Below are positions 1-6,946 of a DNA stretch of 18,024 nucleotides, one piece after another. The stretch's first letter is position 1. Every line of letters begins with the position of its first letter. The translations under genes were made by a program, and so were the position numbers. The notes under the pieces are model-generated. The model made no database searches and was not told the DNA's origin. It saw only the letters and a program-made list of their open reading frames with translations. Source of the stretch: a bacterium (GTDB lineage Bacteria; Bacillota_I; Bacilli_A; RFN20; CAG-826); NCBI GenBank assembly GCA_004561785.1, contig SFUB01000020.1:1-18024 (forward strand), written 5' to 3'.

Positions 1-72
1 CTGACGTTCAAAGTCAATATATGCGGGTTTTCTCGACCGATGTTTTTTCAATTTTTTTCGTACAATGTCCAT
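1..72 (-). CDS. possible partial gene downstream of der, product unknown
   Basis: After the der stop, an open frame on the minus strand starts with ATG at 72 and stays open to the left edge (24 codons). An in-frame ATG also exists at 96. An AAGGGA stretch about 9 nt upstream could serve the ATG at 72; the ATG at 96 has no visible ribosome binding site. The visible peptide begins MDIVRKKLKKHRSRK and is very basic. I do not recognise the family. It may be the next gene of the cmk-der transcript or simply a chance open frame, since only 72 bases are visible. Confidence 0.3.
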   Translation of the reverse strand, partial: MDIVRKKLKKHRSRKPAYIDFERQ

Positions 73-85
73 TGCGGTAAATCCC

Positions 86-101
86 TTAACATACATGTTA
101 A
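86..101. repeat. 16-bp palindrome, operator-like
   Basis: TTAACATACATGTTAA is a perfect 7-bp inverted repeat with a 2-nt centre. It lies between the der stop (125) and the possible start at 72, and overlaps the alternative ATG at 96. The short dyad with almost no spacer resembles a dimeric regulator site more than a terminator, because no U-run follows on either strand. Function is inferred only. Confidence 0.35.
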
Positions 102-124
102 AGGAAGTGAAATAATGAACGAAT

Positions 125-1429
125 TCATTTACGCATACGGTAGACGATGGAAATGGGGGTTCCGGAAAAATCAAAGGATTCCCTGAGACGATTTTCCAAA
201 TATCTTGTGTAGGAAAAATGGGCGAAGGCGGGGTTGTTGCAGAACATGACGAAGGTCGGAGGGTTGGTCGCGACTTGGTTGGAGAAGAGGATCTTCAGCC
301 TTCCGTGGTTGAACTCCGGGGTCGGATTCATCATCTGGGCGTCTTGGATGATCTGGTTGAGGATGGAGGTTGGAACCCTTCGGTTGCAGCCTTCAAAGGC
401 CTTTTCGATCGCCGGGAGGATTTTCTCGATGCCTTTCCCTGTTTTCGCGGACACGAAGAGGATTTCAGCGAAGTCGAGGAACTTGAAGCGGGTTTTGATC
501 TCCTGCTCAAACTCTCCCTGTTCCAGCCCTTTGGGGGCCAGGTCCCATTTATTCACGACCACCACGATCCCTTTCTTCGCCTCCAAGGCATACCCGGAGA
601 CATGCCGATCCTGGTCCAAGATGCCGGTGGAAGCATCCAAGACCATCACGGCAATCTGGCTGCGGTCGATGGCAGCGAGGGCGCGGATCGCGGCGTACTT
701 GTCGATGGATTCGAAGATACGACCCCTCTTATTGAGGCCCGCGGTATCGATGGCGACGTAATTCTTGCCATTGCTCTCAAAGGGGGTGTCCACGGAATCG
801 CGGGTAGTCCCGGCGATATTGCTCACGATGACCCTGTCTTGCCCAAGCAAAGCATTGGTGATCGAGGATTTCCCGACATTGGGACGCCCGATGAGGCTAA
901 AGGAAATCGCGGAGCCGTAATCAACGTCGTGCTTCTCCGGGATCAAAGAGACGATTTTGTCTAAGACGTCTCCCACCCCGATCCCGTGGGCGCCGGAGAC
1001 GGGGATAGGCTCTCCAAGCCCCAAGGAGTAAAACTCTTGGGCGTCAGCGACACGATCGGAATTGTCTACTTTGTTAACGGCCAAAATGACGGGCTTTCCA
1101 GAACGGTAAAGCATCTTGGCGACGATGCGATCGTCCCCGGTCACACCGAGTTTCCCGTCGGCAACGAAAACGATGACATCGGCCTCCTCGATGGCGATTT
1201 CGGCTTGGGCCCGAATCTGGACTTGGAAGGGACGGTTGGCGATTTCGACGCCGCCCGTATCCACCACGCGAAATTTCCGGGTCAGCCATTCGGCGGTCCC
1301 ATAAAGGCGGTCACGGGTGACGCCCGGGGTATCTTCGACGATGGACAGACGGCTGCCCACCATGCGGTTGAAAAGGGTGGATTTGCCAACGTTGGGGGCG
1401 CCCACCAAAGCAATCAAAGGCAAGCTCAT
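125..1429 (-). CDS. der: ribosome-assembly GTPase Der (EngA)
   Basis: Essential tandem GTPase that acts in maturation of the 50S ribosomal subunit. The 434-residue length is normal. The first G domain has GAPNVGKS (10-17), DTGG (57-60) and NKVD (119-122). The second has GRPNVGKS (181-188), DTAG (228-231) and NKWD (293-296). The last 85 or so residues fit the KH-like domain. The ATG at 1429 has GGAG 7 nt upstream and overlaps the cmk stop as ATGA, so translation is probably coupled to cmk. Linkage of cmk with der is common in Firmicutes. The identification is secure, as all G motifs of both domains are intact. Confidence 0.97.
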   Translation of the reverse strand: MSLPLIALVGAPNVGKSTLFNRMVGSRLSIVEDTPGVTRDRLYGTAEWLTRKFRVVDTGGVEIANRPFQVQIRAQAEIAIEEADVIVFVADGKLGVTGDDRIVAKMLYRSGKPVILAVNKVDNSDRVADAQEFYSLGLGEPIPVSGAHGIGVGDVLDKIVSLIPEKHDVDYGSAISFSLIGRPNVGKSSITNALLGQDRVIVSNIAGTTRDSVDTPFESNGKNYVAIDTAGLNKRGRIFESIDKYAAIRALAAIDRSQIAVMVLDASTGILDQDRHVSGYALEAKKGIVVVVNKWDLAPKGLEQGEFEQEIKTRFKFLDFAEILFVSAKTGKGIEKILPAIEKAFEGCNRRVPTSILNQIIQDAQMMNPTPEFNHGRLKILFSNQVATNPPTFVMFCNNPAFAHFSYTRYLENRLRESFDFSGTPISIVYRMRK

Positions 1430-2103
1430 TGTTTTTCTCCGAGTTTTTTCGCAACGATCTCAAGGACCGCAGCGGCGGATTCCTCGATGTTGAGGTTGGA
1501 AGTATCGAGTTCAATCGCGTCTTTGTCTTTCACGAGGGGATCGAAATCGCGATGGGAATCGATATAGTCTCTCTGGCGGACGTTTTCGGCGACCTCTTCT
1601 AAGGACGTCTGAATTCCCTTCGCCAGGTTCTCGTCATAACGCCTTTTCGCACGGGTCTCGACGGAGGCGACCTGGAAGACCTTCACTTGGGCGTCGGGAA
1701 GGACGTAACTCCCAATATCCCGACCATCCATCACGACGTTTTGATGGGAGGCTAGTTCGCGCTGCAGCTTTATGAGTTCAAGACGAATCGTTTTATAGGA
1801 AGCGATATAAGAAACGTTTGAAGAGACCTCATTTCCGCGGATGGGTTTTGAAACATCCTCTCCGTTGCATAGGACGCATCCATCTTCGGTCAACTCGATA
1901 GAGACTTTCCCAACGAGCGAGCAGGCCTGTTCCTCATTTTTGGGATCCAGCCCGGCTTTGATCACGGCATAAGTGAAAGCGCGGTACATCGCTCCGGTAT
2001 CGATATAGACATACCCAAGTTTTTTCGCAACGATCTTCGCGACCGTGCTTTTACCAGCGGCGGCAGGCCCATCAATGGCAATTGAAACAAACGAAGACAT
2101 CAT
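1426..2103 (-). CDS. cmk: cytidylate kinase
   Basis: Phosphorylates CMP and dCMP with ATP in pyrimidine nucleotide salvage and supply. The P-loop reads GPAAAGKST at residues 12-20, followed by a YIDTGAMYRA segment and a DGRDIGSYVLPDA segment, both typical of CMP kinases. The length of 225 residues matches the family. An upstream in-frame ATG at 2133 would add ten residues but lacks a ribosome binding site. The ATG at 2103 or the next one at 2100 follows a strong GGGGAGG and overlaps the preceding gene's TGA as ATGATG. A spacing of 5 nt (2103) or 8 nt (2100) leaves the choice between these two open. Translation is coupled to both neighbours. Confidence 0.96.
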   Translation of the reverse strand: MMSSFVSIAIDGPAAAGKSTVAKIVAKKLGYVYIDTGAMYRAFTYAVIKAGLDPKNEEQACSLVGKVSIELTEDGCVLCNGEDVSKPIRGNEVSSNVSYIASYKTIRLELIKLQRELASHQNVVMDGRDIGSYVLPDAQVKVFQVASVETRAKRRYDENLAKGIQTSLEEVAENVRQRDYIDSHRDFDPLVKDKDAIELDTSNLNIEESAAAVLEIVAKKLGEKQ

Positions 2104-2390
2104 GCTTTCCTCCCCTGAAGCAAAAGAAACCAAACAACGAAGCCGATCAAAACAAGCAGGAAAACCCCGAGGACGATCAGGGTTCTATTGCGAAGGCGCT
2201 TCGCATAGAGCGCATAGGGGCTCTTCTTTTTGGAAGAATGGGCATCGATCGCCTGGCGCACATAAGCACCTGGGGTAGTGGAAGAAAGGTCCTTGAGTTC
2301 CTGGCTTTCCTCGGCTTTGGGGAAACACTCGTCCGCCATGTGGCGTATCTCTTCCCGGAACTTCCGGTATTTCTCCATTCGCGTTTCCAT
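2100..2390 (-). CDS. small single-pass membrane protein, function unknown
   Basis: A 96-residue protein with a soluble, charged N-terminal part (residues 1-67) and one strongly hydrophobic segment at about 69-91 (LIVLGVFLLVLIGFVVWFLLL), followed by the tail QGRKA. The Lys/Arg cluster before the helix suggests an N-in topology with a very short C-terminal end, like a tail-anchored protein. No family is recognised. It is first in the run with cmk and der, and its stop overlaps the cmk start. No good ribosome binding site precedes ATG 2390, and the next ATG at 2378 is no better. A putative -10 lies only a few bases upstream, so the mRNA may be nearly leaderless. Coding status rests on the tight overlap, the clear helix and the lack of any competing gene. 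Confidence 0.75.
   Translation of the reverse strand: METRMEKYRKFREEIRHMADECFPKAEESQELKDLSSTTPGAYVRQAIDAHSSKKKSPYALYAKRLRNRTLIVLGVFLLVLIGFVVWFLLLQGRKA
2109..2115 (-). promoter_or_regulatory. ribosome binding site deciding the cmk start
   Basis: GGGGAGG on the minus strand lies 5 nt before ATG 2103 and 8 nt before ATG 2100, inside the end of the preceding gene. It argues against the longer start at 2133, which would lie upstream of it. Confidence 0.75.
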
Positions 2391-2397
2391 CGCTACT

Positions 2398-2427
2398 ATT
2401 CTAAAAGAATAGATTGGACTTTGGAAA
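2398..2427 (-). promoter_or_regulatory. putative promoter of the small membrane protein-cmk-der run
   Basis: On the minus strand there is a TTTCCA -35 (2422-2427), an 18-nt spacer and a TAGAAT -10 (2398-2403). The predicted start of transcription falls almost on the first codon. The -10 sits inside the inverted repeat TATTCT-AAA-AGAATA (2397-2411). The -35 is weak, so this is tentative. Confidence 0.35.
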
Positions 2428-2451
2428 GGAAGAAGCGCAAATAAAGCAGGT

Positions 2452-2480
2452 TTGCTTTTCCTGAAATCCCCTTCTATAAT
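2452..2480 (+). promoter_or_regulatory. sigma-A type promoter for ferredoxin
   Basis: TTGCTT (2452-2457), a 17-nt spacer and a perfect TATAAT (2475-2480) precede the ferredoxin gene. The expected transcription start near 2487 gives a leader of about 23 nt that carries the GGAGG at 2494-2498. Confidence 0.75.
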
Positions 2481-2509
2481 TTTTCTGGTTTTTGGAGGAT
2501 AAAAATCAA

Positions 2510-2692
2510 ATGGCTAAAAAAGCGAAAGTTGACCAGGACGTCTGCATTGGCTGCGGCCTCTGCGTCGGGTCCCACCCCTCGATCTTCGAGTTCGGGGATG
2601 ATGGCAAAGCTCAGGCCATCGAAGCCGGCGACGATGCCGAAATCGATGATGCCATCGCCAACTGCCCCGTCCAGGCTATCAGCGAAGACTGA
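2510..2692 (+). CDS. fer: ferredoxin, single [4Fe-4S] cluster
   Basis: Small cytoplasmic electron carrier of 60 residues. Cys12, Cys15 and Cys18 (CIGCGLC) with Cys52 (NCP) provide ligands for one [4Fe-4S] cluster. The second cluster motif of clostridial 2[4Fe-4S] ferredoxins is absent. This matches the monocluster ferredoxins of Bacillus and Thermotoga type. The start is ATG 2510. A TTG at 2492 extends the frame but lies at the ribosome binding site GGAGG (2494-2498), so it is rejected. The gene is monocistronic, with its own promoter and terminator, and the protein is acidic after the KKAK start. Its redox partner cannot be told from the window. The nearby suf genes could supply its cluster. 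Confidence 0.95.
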   Translation: MAKKAKVDQDVCIGCGLCVGSHPSIFEFGDDGKAQAIEAGDDAEIDDAIANCPVQAISED

Positions 2693-2699
2693 GGTAGTT

Positions 2700-2727
2700 A
2701 AAAGCCGACCTGGCTGGGTCGGCTTTT
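2700..2727. terminator. bidirectional intrinsic terminator between fer and parB
   Basis: AAAAGCCGACC (2700-2710) pairs with GGTCGGCTTTT (2717-2727) around a 6-nt loop. The plus-strand exit is T-rich (TTTTATTTT). On the minus strand the hairpin begins at the parB TAA stop and ends in TTTTAACT. It serves both converging genes. Confidence 0.9.
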
Positions 2728-3562
2728 ATTTTCTCCGCAAAACTTCTATAAAACGGTCTCTCTCCGTCTCCGAAGGGAATTCGAATCGAACGGAATTCCC
2801 TTTTATTTTCATCTTGGTCGCGCCCACTTTTTTTGCGAGATCGACCCGGCTTTCAGCTTTGGTTCTATGCTTCTTGCTTTTGACCAAAGCTTCCGTTTCT
2901 CTTACGGACAAACGCTCTTTCCGAATCGTCTCCGCCGTCTCTTCGAGTTCGTTCCCCTTCAACGAGGCAATCGCTTTTGCGTGTCCGTAGCTGAGTTCCC
3001 CAAGGCTCACCTCGTTCTGAAGCTTCGGGGTCAAGGAGAGCAAGCGAAGAGTGTTGGTGATTTGGCAGCGAGATTGGTGGGACAAAGAAGCCAGCGTCTG
3101 CTGGGTATAATGGAACCTTTGCTGAAGAGCCTGGCAAATCAAAGCCATCTCAATGATGTTGCTCTCCCTTTGGTCACGGTTATCCGCAAGAAGCATGAGG
3201 AGTTCCTCTTCGTCCCCCATTTCCTTAATGACGCAAGGGACCGAAACGATGCCGGCCTGTTTGGCGCCGAGGAAACGTTTTCGGCCTAAAACGACCTCGT
3301 ATCCACTTTCGACCGGACGGACGACGAGAGGGTTGAAAATGCCTTTCTCCTTGATGGTGGAGGCAAAGTATTCAACGATCCTCGGCGCCATTTTAACCTG
3401 GCCGATGATTTCGTTGTCTTTCAAAGAAGAAAGGTTGACCAAACGAGCGGGCGCCGATTGGTATTCCTTCTCCATCTCGGCGATGACGTCATTCTGAGTG
3501 AATTTCTCAATCAGCTGGCTAAGGTTAGAAGTGAAAGGGGTTTTGCGATCATTTTTGCTCAT
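2726..3562 (-). CDS. parB: ParB/Spo0J-family chromosome partitioning protein, divergent
   Basis: DNA-binding CTPase clamp of the ParABS segregation system; 278 residues, a normal length. The N-terminal ParB domain spans about 39-135, the helix-turn-helix domain about 150-205 (TQQTLASLSHQSRCQITN, then LSYGHAKAIAS), and the C-terminal dimerisation part follows. The order and the LSxGHAxA motif are clear. The usual GERRxRA box of the CTP site reads GRKRFLGA (93-100), and the usual ENxQRxxLNPIEEA reads DNRDQRESNIIEMA (127-140), so both nucleotide-site motifs are altered. ATG 3562 overlaps the parA end by 14 nt and has GAGGT 8 nt upstream. A Noc-like paralogue is possible, but adjacency to parA and the absence of a second copy favour ParB. 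Confidence 0.88.
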   Translation of the reverse strand: MSKNDRKTPFTSNLSQLIEKFTQNDVIAEMEKEYQSAPARLVNLSSLKDNEIIGQVKMAPRIVEYFASTIKEKGIFNPLVVRPVESGYEVVLGRKRFLGAKQAGIVSVPCVIKEMGDEEELLMLLADNRDQRESNIIEMALICQALQQRFHYTQQTLASLSHQSRCQITNTLRLLSLTPKLQNEVSLGELSYGHAKAIASLKGNELEETAETIRKERLSVRETEALVKSKKHRTKAESRVDLAKKVGATKMKIKGNSVRFEFPSETERDRFIEVLRRK

Positions 3563-4322
3563 GGTCGATTACCTCACGGGCCAAGGCGAAATAGGCATTC
3601 GATCCGGAAGAGGTCGGCCGGAAGCTCGTCACAGGCATTTGCCGGGCCTGGGATTCTTGGATCGATTGGTTGCGTGGAATCGAAGCCAGGAAGGTCGATT
3701 CACGGAACAAGCGGCGAACCTCCGAGGCGATTTCGGTTCCAAGGGTGGTCTTGGAATCGTACATCGTCAAAAGGAAGCCCTCGATTTTCAAATTGGGGTT
3801 CAGCCCGTTTTGAATGTTGGAGATGGAGCTAAGGATCGCCGCCACTGCTTCCATCGCGAAATATTCGCATTGAACCGGAATCAGAACCGAATCGGCCGCC
3901 GCCATCGCATTGATGGAAAGCAGGCCTAGGGAAGGGGGGCAATCAAAGACGATGTAATCGTAATTAGGCCTTACTTCACTTAGGGCTTTTTTAAGAAGCA
4001 GGAAGGGTTCGGGGACGGCGTTAGAATACAAAGAGGCTTCTAAGCCCGCCAAACGGAGGTTTCCAGGAACAACATCCAGCCCATCAAAGGGGGTGGAAAG
4101 AATGCACTCGGAAAGATGGTTTTTACCGGTCAAGGCTTCGTAGATGGTCTTCTTAGCCGTCGTGATATCCACGCCAACGCCCCGCCCGGAATTCCCCTGA
4201 GGGTCCAAATCAACCAAAAGAACCTTCCGCTGAAGATGGGACAAAGCGGCGGAAAGGTTAATGGCGGTCGTCGTTTTACCGACTCCCCCCTTTTGGTTGG
4301 CGATGGCGATGACTTTTGGCAT
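3549..4322 (-). CDS. parA: ParA/Soj chromosome partitioning ATPase
   Basis: Deviant Walker ATPase that binds nucleoid DNA in the ATP state and is stimulated by ParB to drive origin segregation. The 257-residue protein opens with the signature KGGVGKTTT (11-19, with Lys11 and Lys16). It also has the VDLDPQGNS segment and a DCPPSLGLLSINAMAAAD segment, all canonical for Soj. The start at ATG 4322 places the Walker motif correctly, although no Shine-Dalgarno is visible in the 45-nt gap after rsmG. That gap contains an inverted repeat resembling parS half-sites. The order rsmG-parA-parB is the classic Firmicute arrangement. Confidence 0.96.
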   Translation of the reverse strand: MPKVIAIANQKGGVGKTTTAINLSAALSHLQRKVLLVDLDPQGNSGRGVGVDITTAKKTIYEALTGKNHLSECILSTPFDGLDVVPGNLRLAGLEASLYSNAVPEPFLLLKKALSEVRPNYDYIVFDCPPSLGLLSINAMAAADSVLIPVQCEYFAMEAVAAILSSISNIQNGLNPNLKIEGFLLTMYDSKTTLGTEIASEVRRLFRESTFLASIPRNQSIQESQARQMPVTSFRPTSSGSNAYFALAREVIDHEQK

Positions 4323-4341
4323 GTTTGAGATTCTAAGGTTT

Positions 4342-4367
4342 TGTGGAACTTATTTCAATGTTCCACA
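4342..4367. repeat. inverted repeat with reversed parS-like half-sites
   Basis: TGTGGAAC (4342-4349) and GTTCCACA (4360-4367) form a perfect 8-bp inverted repeat around 10 nt (TTATTTCAAT), in the rsmG-parA gap. The known Firmicute parS has the form TGTTYCAC joined to GTGRAACA. Here the right-type half (GTGGAAC) comes first and the left-type half (TGTTCCAC, 4359-4366) second. No U-run follows on either strand, so it is not an intrinsic terminator. It could be a ParB or ParA operator, or an mRNA hairpin before parA. Confidence 0.5.
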
Positions 4368-5066
4368 TTAAAGAGGCTTCTTGAGGATCTCCGCCCAAGG
4401 ACGGGGGTAAGAAGGCGGGGTGGGCTGTTTCTTTTCAAAGTAGTAATTGAGGCGGATTTCTCCATCGGGCAATACGTCCTTTTTCGTGGAAGACAAAGAG
4501 AGCCCAAGCCTATGGATTGCAAACTTCGATTTCACGAGTTCTTCTTCGCCGCGCAACGACTTCATGGCGATGAGGGTGCCGCCTTTTTTCGCTAACGGGG
4601 CGGCGACTTCCAAGAAGATGTTCATCGCGGCAAATCCGCGGGCGGTCACGATGTCGAAGGTATCTCTCTCCGCTTTCATGTCCTCCACGCGTCCGACGTG
4701 GAAGGCGATGTTGCCGACGCCAAGCTTCTCTTTGAGTTCTTGAAGAAAGAGGAACTTTTTCTTCGTCGCATCAATCAAGGTGACGTGGCAAGACGGGAAG
4801 GCCAAAGCCAAAACCACACCTGGAAAACCGGCGCCCGAACCAATATCCGCGATCTTTTTCCCCGCAAAAACGAAGTCTTTCGCAATAAGAAGAGAATCCA
4901 TGAAGTGCTTTTCGATTACAATTGGCTCCTCCGTAATTGCGGTGAGATTCATCTTTTCATTCCATTCCGCAAGCAAAGCCGCGTAGGTGCGCAGCGAGGA
5001 AATCAGTTCATCGCCGATAACGACTTGGGTCCCTTCGAAAGCTTTTTTCAGTTCTTCGTAAGTCAT
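4368..5066 (-). CDS. rsmG: 16S rRNA (guanine-527-N7)-methyltransferase RsmG (GidB)
   Basis: SAM-dependent methyltransferase that modifies G527 (E. coli numbering) of 16S rRNA. Its loss classically gives low-level streptomycin resistance. The 232 residues carry the SAM-binding glycine motif IADIGSGAGFPG (72-83), the acidic residue motif LIDATKKK (97-104) and TARGFA (141-146). ATG 5066 overlaps the mnmG stop as ATGA, with AAGGAG 8 nt upstream, so it is coupled to mnmG. The mnmG-rsmG pair is one of the most conserved in bacteria. The length and all motifs are normal. Confidence 0.96.
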   Translation of the reverse strand: MTYEELKKAFEGTQVVIGDELISSLRTYAALLAEWNEKMNLTAITEEPIVIEKHFMDSLLIAKDFVFAGKKIADIGSGAGFPGVVLALAFPSCHVTLIDATKKKFLFLQELKEKLGVGNIAFHVGRVEDMKAERDTFDIVTARGFAAMNIFLEVAAPLAKKGGTLIAMKSLRGEEELVKSKFAIHRLGLSLSSTKKDVLPDGEIRLNYYFEKKQPTPPSYPRPWAEILKKPL

Positions 5067-6946
5067 AGTCTTTTCTCCTTCTTCAGGGTGAGAATCAAAA
5101 TCGATACGTCCGCGGGATTCACCCCGGGGATGCGGGAAGCTTGCCCGACGTTCTTCGGACGGAATTCATCGAGCTTCTGCCTTGCCTCGAGACGGAGCCC
5201 ATCGCAATGGAGATAATCGAAATCCGGGGGCAGAAGCATTCCTTCCGCTTTGGCGAAGGAGGCGGCTTCTTTCTCTTCTTTCTTAATATATCCAGAATAG
5301 CGGACCGCCGTCTCTAAAGCGAGCACCGATTCATCATCGAAGTCGGAATACGCTTCCATGCAGGGCATCATCGAGGCGATCCGGCGATAAGAATAACGGG
5401 GGCGTTTCAGCACATCGATGCCTTTTTTGCCTTCCCCGCTTGGCTCATCCCCCATCTCCGCCATATAGGCAGCCAAAGAGGACTTATCATCCACATTATG
5501 TGAGGAAAGCAAGCTAATGGCCTCATTGATTCTTTTGTATTTGCTTAGGAAGGCATCGTGCCTGTCCTTGCCCAGCAATCCGATCTGGAAGCCATATTCG
5601 CTTAGGCGAGAATCGGCGTTGTCGTGGCGGAGGAGGAGGCGGTATTCCGCTCGGGAAGAAAGCAGACGGTAGGGTTCATCCGTTCCCTTCGTCACCAAAT
5701 CATCAATCATGACCCCGATATAGGCCTCGTCCCTCCGAAGGACGAAGGGGGGCAACCCCAAGATGGCCCGCGAGGCATTGATCCCGGCAATCAAACCAAG
5801 CCCTGCGGCTTCTTCGTATCCGGAAGTCCCGCAAATCTGGCCCGCAACGTAAAAACCCTCGTATTTTTTAAGGCGCAAAGTCTCATCGAATTGAGGCGTA
5901 GCGATTGCATCGTATTCGATTTGGTAAGCATATTTCAAAATCTTGGCGTTCTCTAAACCCGGGAGAGAATGGACCATCTCCTCCTGAACTTCGTGGGGCA
6001 TCCCTGTCGAGAAACCCTGCAGGTAAATGGAATCGCCCTCTTCGAACTCGGGCTCAAGGAACAGTTGATGCCGCTCCTTATCGGCAAACCGGACCATCTT
6101 GGATTCGATCGAAGGACAATATCGGGGGCCGATTCCCTGAATCACCCCATTTAGCACGGCGCTATCCTCAAAATGGTCGCGGATGATATCCAAGGTCTTC
6201 GCGGTCGTGTAGATCAAGTAGCAAGGCAGCTGTTTCTCCAAGGGAACAAAGTCCTTCGTGGCATAGGAAAAGCCCAGGTGAAGATCGCTTCCGAGTTGAA
6301 TCTCCCCTTTGGCGAAATCGATTGTTCTTTTATCCAAACGGGGAGGCGTCCCCGTCTTGAAGCGTTTCAGTCCAATTCCCATTCGACGCAGGGAAGGAGA
6401 TAGTCCCAAAGAAGCCCTTTCGCCATCTGGGCCTCCGGGATGGACGTCCTTTCCGGAGATAATGCGGGAATCCATATAGGTGCCCGTGGTCAGGATAACA
6501 GCCTTGGATGTAAGCTTCATTCCGTTAGAAAGAACGACCCCATATACGCGATTTTCGTCATAAAGGAAGTCTACGGCTTCTCCTTCAAGAATGGTCAGGT
6601 TCCTTTGGCTTTCCAGTACGCTCTGGACATAAGCGGGATAGCCTTTCTTATCCTGTTGGGTCCGAAGGCACTGAACCGAAGGACCCTTCGACGTATTGAG
6701 CATCTTGACCTGGAGGGGATGATGGTCGGCTGCGATCCCCATCAGCCCGCCCAGGGCATCGATCTCGCGTACCACCACACCTTTCGCCGATCCCCCGATA
6801 TGGGGGTTGCAAGGCATGTTGGCAATCATGCTTTTGTTCAACGTCAAAAGCAAAACGGACAAGCCGAGTCTGCTGGAGGCGTAACTCGCCTCCACGCCGG
6901 CATGCCCGCCGCCGATGACGATGATGTCGTAATCGAAGTTCGGCAT
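5063..6946 (-). CDS. mnmG: tRNA uridine-34 5-carboxymethylaminomethyl modification enzyme MnmG (GidA)
   Basis: FAD enzyme that, together with the GTPase MnmE, builds cmnm5U at the wobble position of certain tRNAs. The 627-residue length is standard. The FAD dinucleotide fold GGGHAG is at 12-17, CNPHIGGSAKG at 46-56, GTPPRLDKR at 199-207, and the catalytic-region cysteine of PRYCPSIES at Cys277, the same number as in E. coli. RLLSSRAEYRLLLRHDNAD and the C-terminal IPGVNPADVSIL region, which contacts MnmE, are intact. The ATG overlaps the sufB stop as TAATG, and no independent promoter is seen. The partner gene mnmE, usually just upstream, is missing here and replaced by the suf genes; it is presumably elsewhere. 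Confidence 0.97.
   Translation of the reverse strand: MPNFDYDIIVIGGGHAGVEASYASSRLGLSVLLLTLNKSMIANMPCNPHIGGSAKGVVVREIDALGGLMGIAADHHPLQVKMLNTSKGPSVQCLRTQQDKKGYPAYVQSVLESQRNLTILEGEAVDFLYDENRVYGVVLSNGMKLTSKAVILTTGTYMDSRIISGKDVHPGGPDGERASLGLSPSLRRMGIGLKRFKTGTPPRLDKRTIDFAKGEIQLGSDLHLGFSYATKDFVPLEKQLPCYLIYTTAKTLDIIRDHFEDSAVLNGVIQGIGPRYCPSIESKMVRFADKERHQLFLEPEFEEGDSIYLQGFSTGMPHEVQEEMVHSLPGLENAKILKYAYQIEYDAIATPQFDETLRLKKYEGFYVAGQICGTSGYEEAAGLGLIAGINASRAILGLPPFVLRRDEAYIGVMIDDLVTKGTDEPYRLLSSRAEYRLLLRHDNADSRLSEYGFQIGLLGKDRHDAFLSKYKRINEAISLLSSHNVDDKSSLAAYMAEMGDEPSGEGKKGIDVLKRPRYSYRRIASMMPCMEAYSDFDDESVLALETAVRYSGYIKKEEKEAASFAKAEGMLLPPDFDYLHCDGLRLEARQKLDEFRPKNVGQASRIPGVNPADVSILILTLKKEKRL

Noticed and set aside
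115..186. 23-codon plus-strand frame with AAGGAAGTG upstream
   Set aside because: It overlaps the end of der on the other strand, is very short, and has no promoter or recognisable product.
2492..2509. TTG-started extension of ferredoxin
   Set aside because: The TTG coincides with the GGAGG ribosome binding site, and the six added residues match nothing in ferredoxins.
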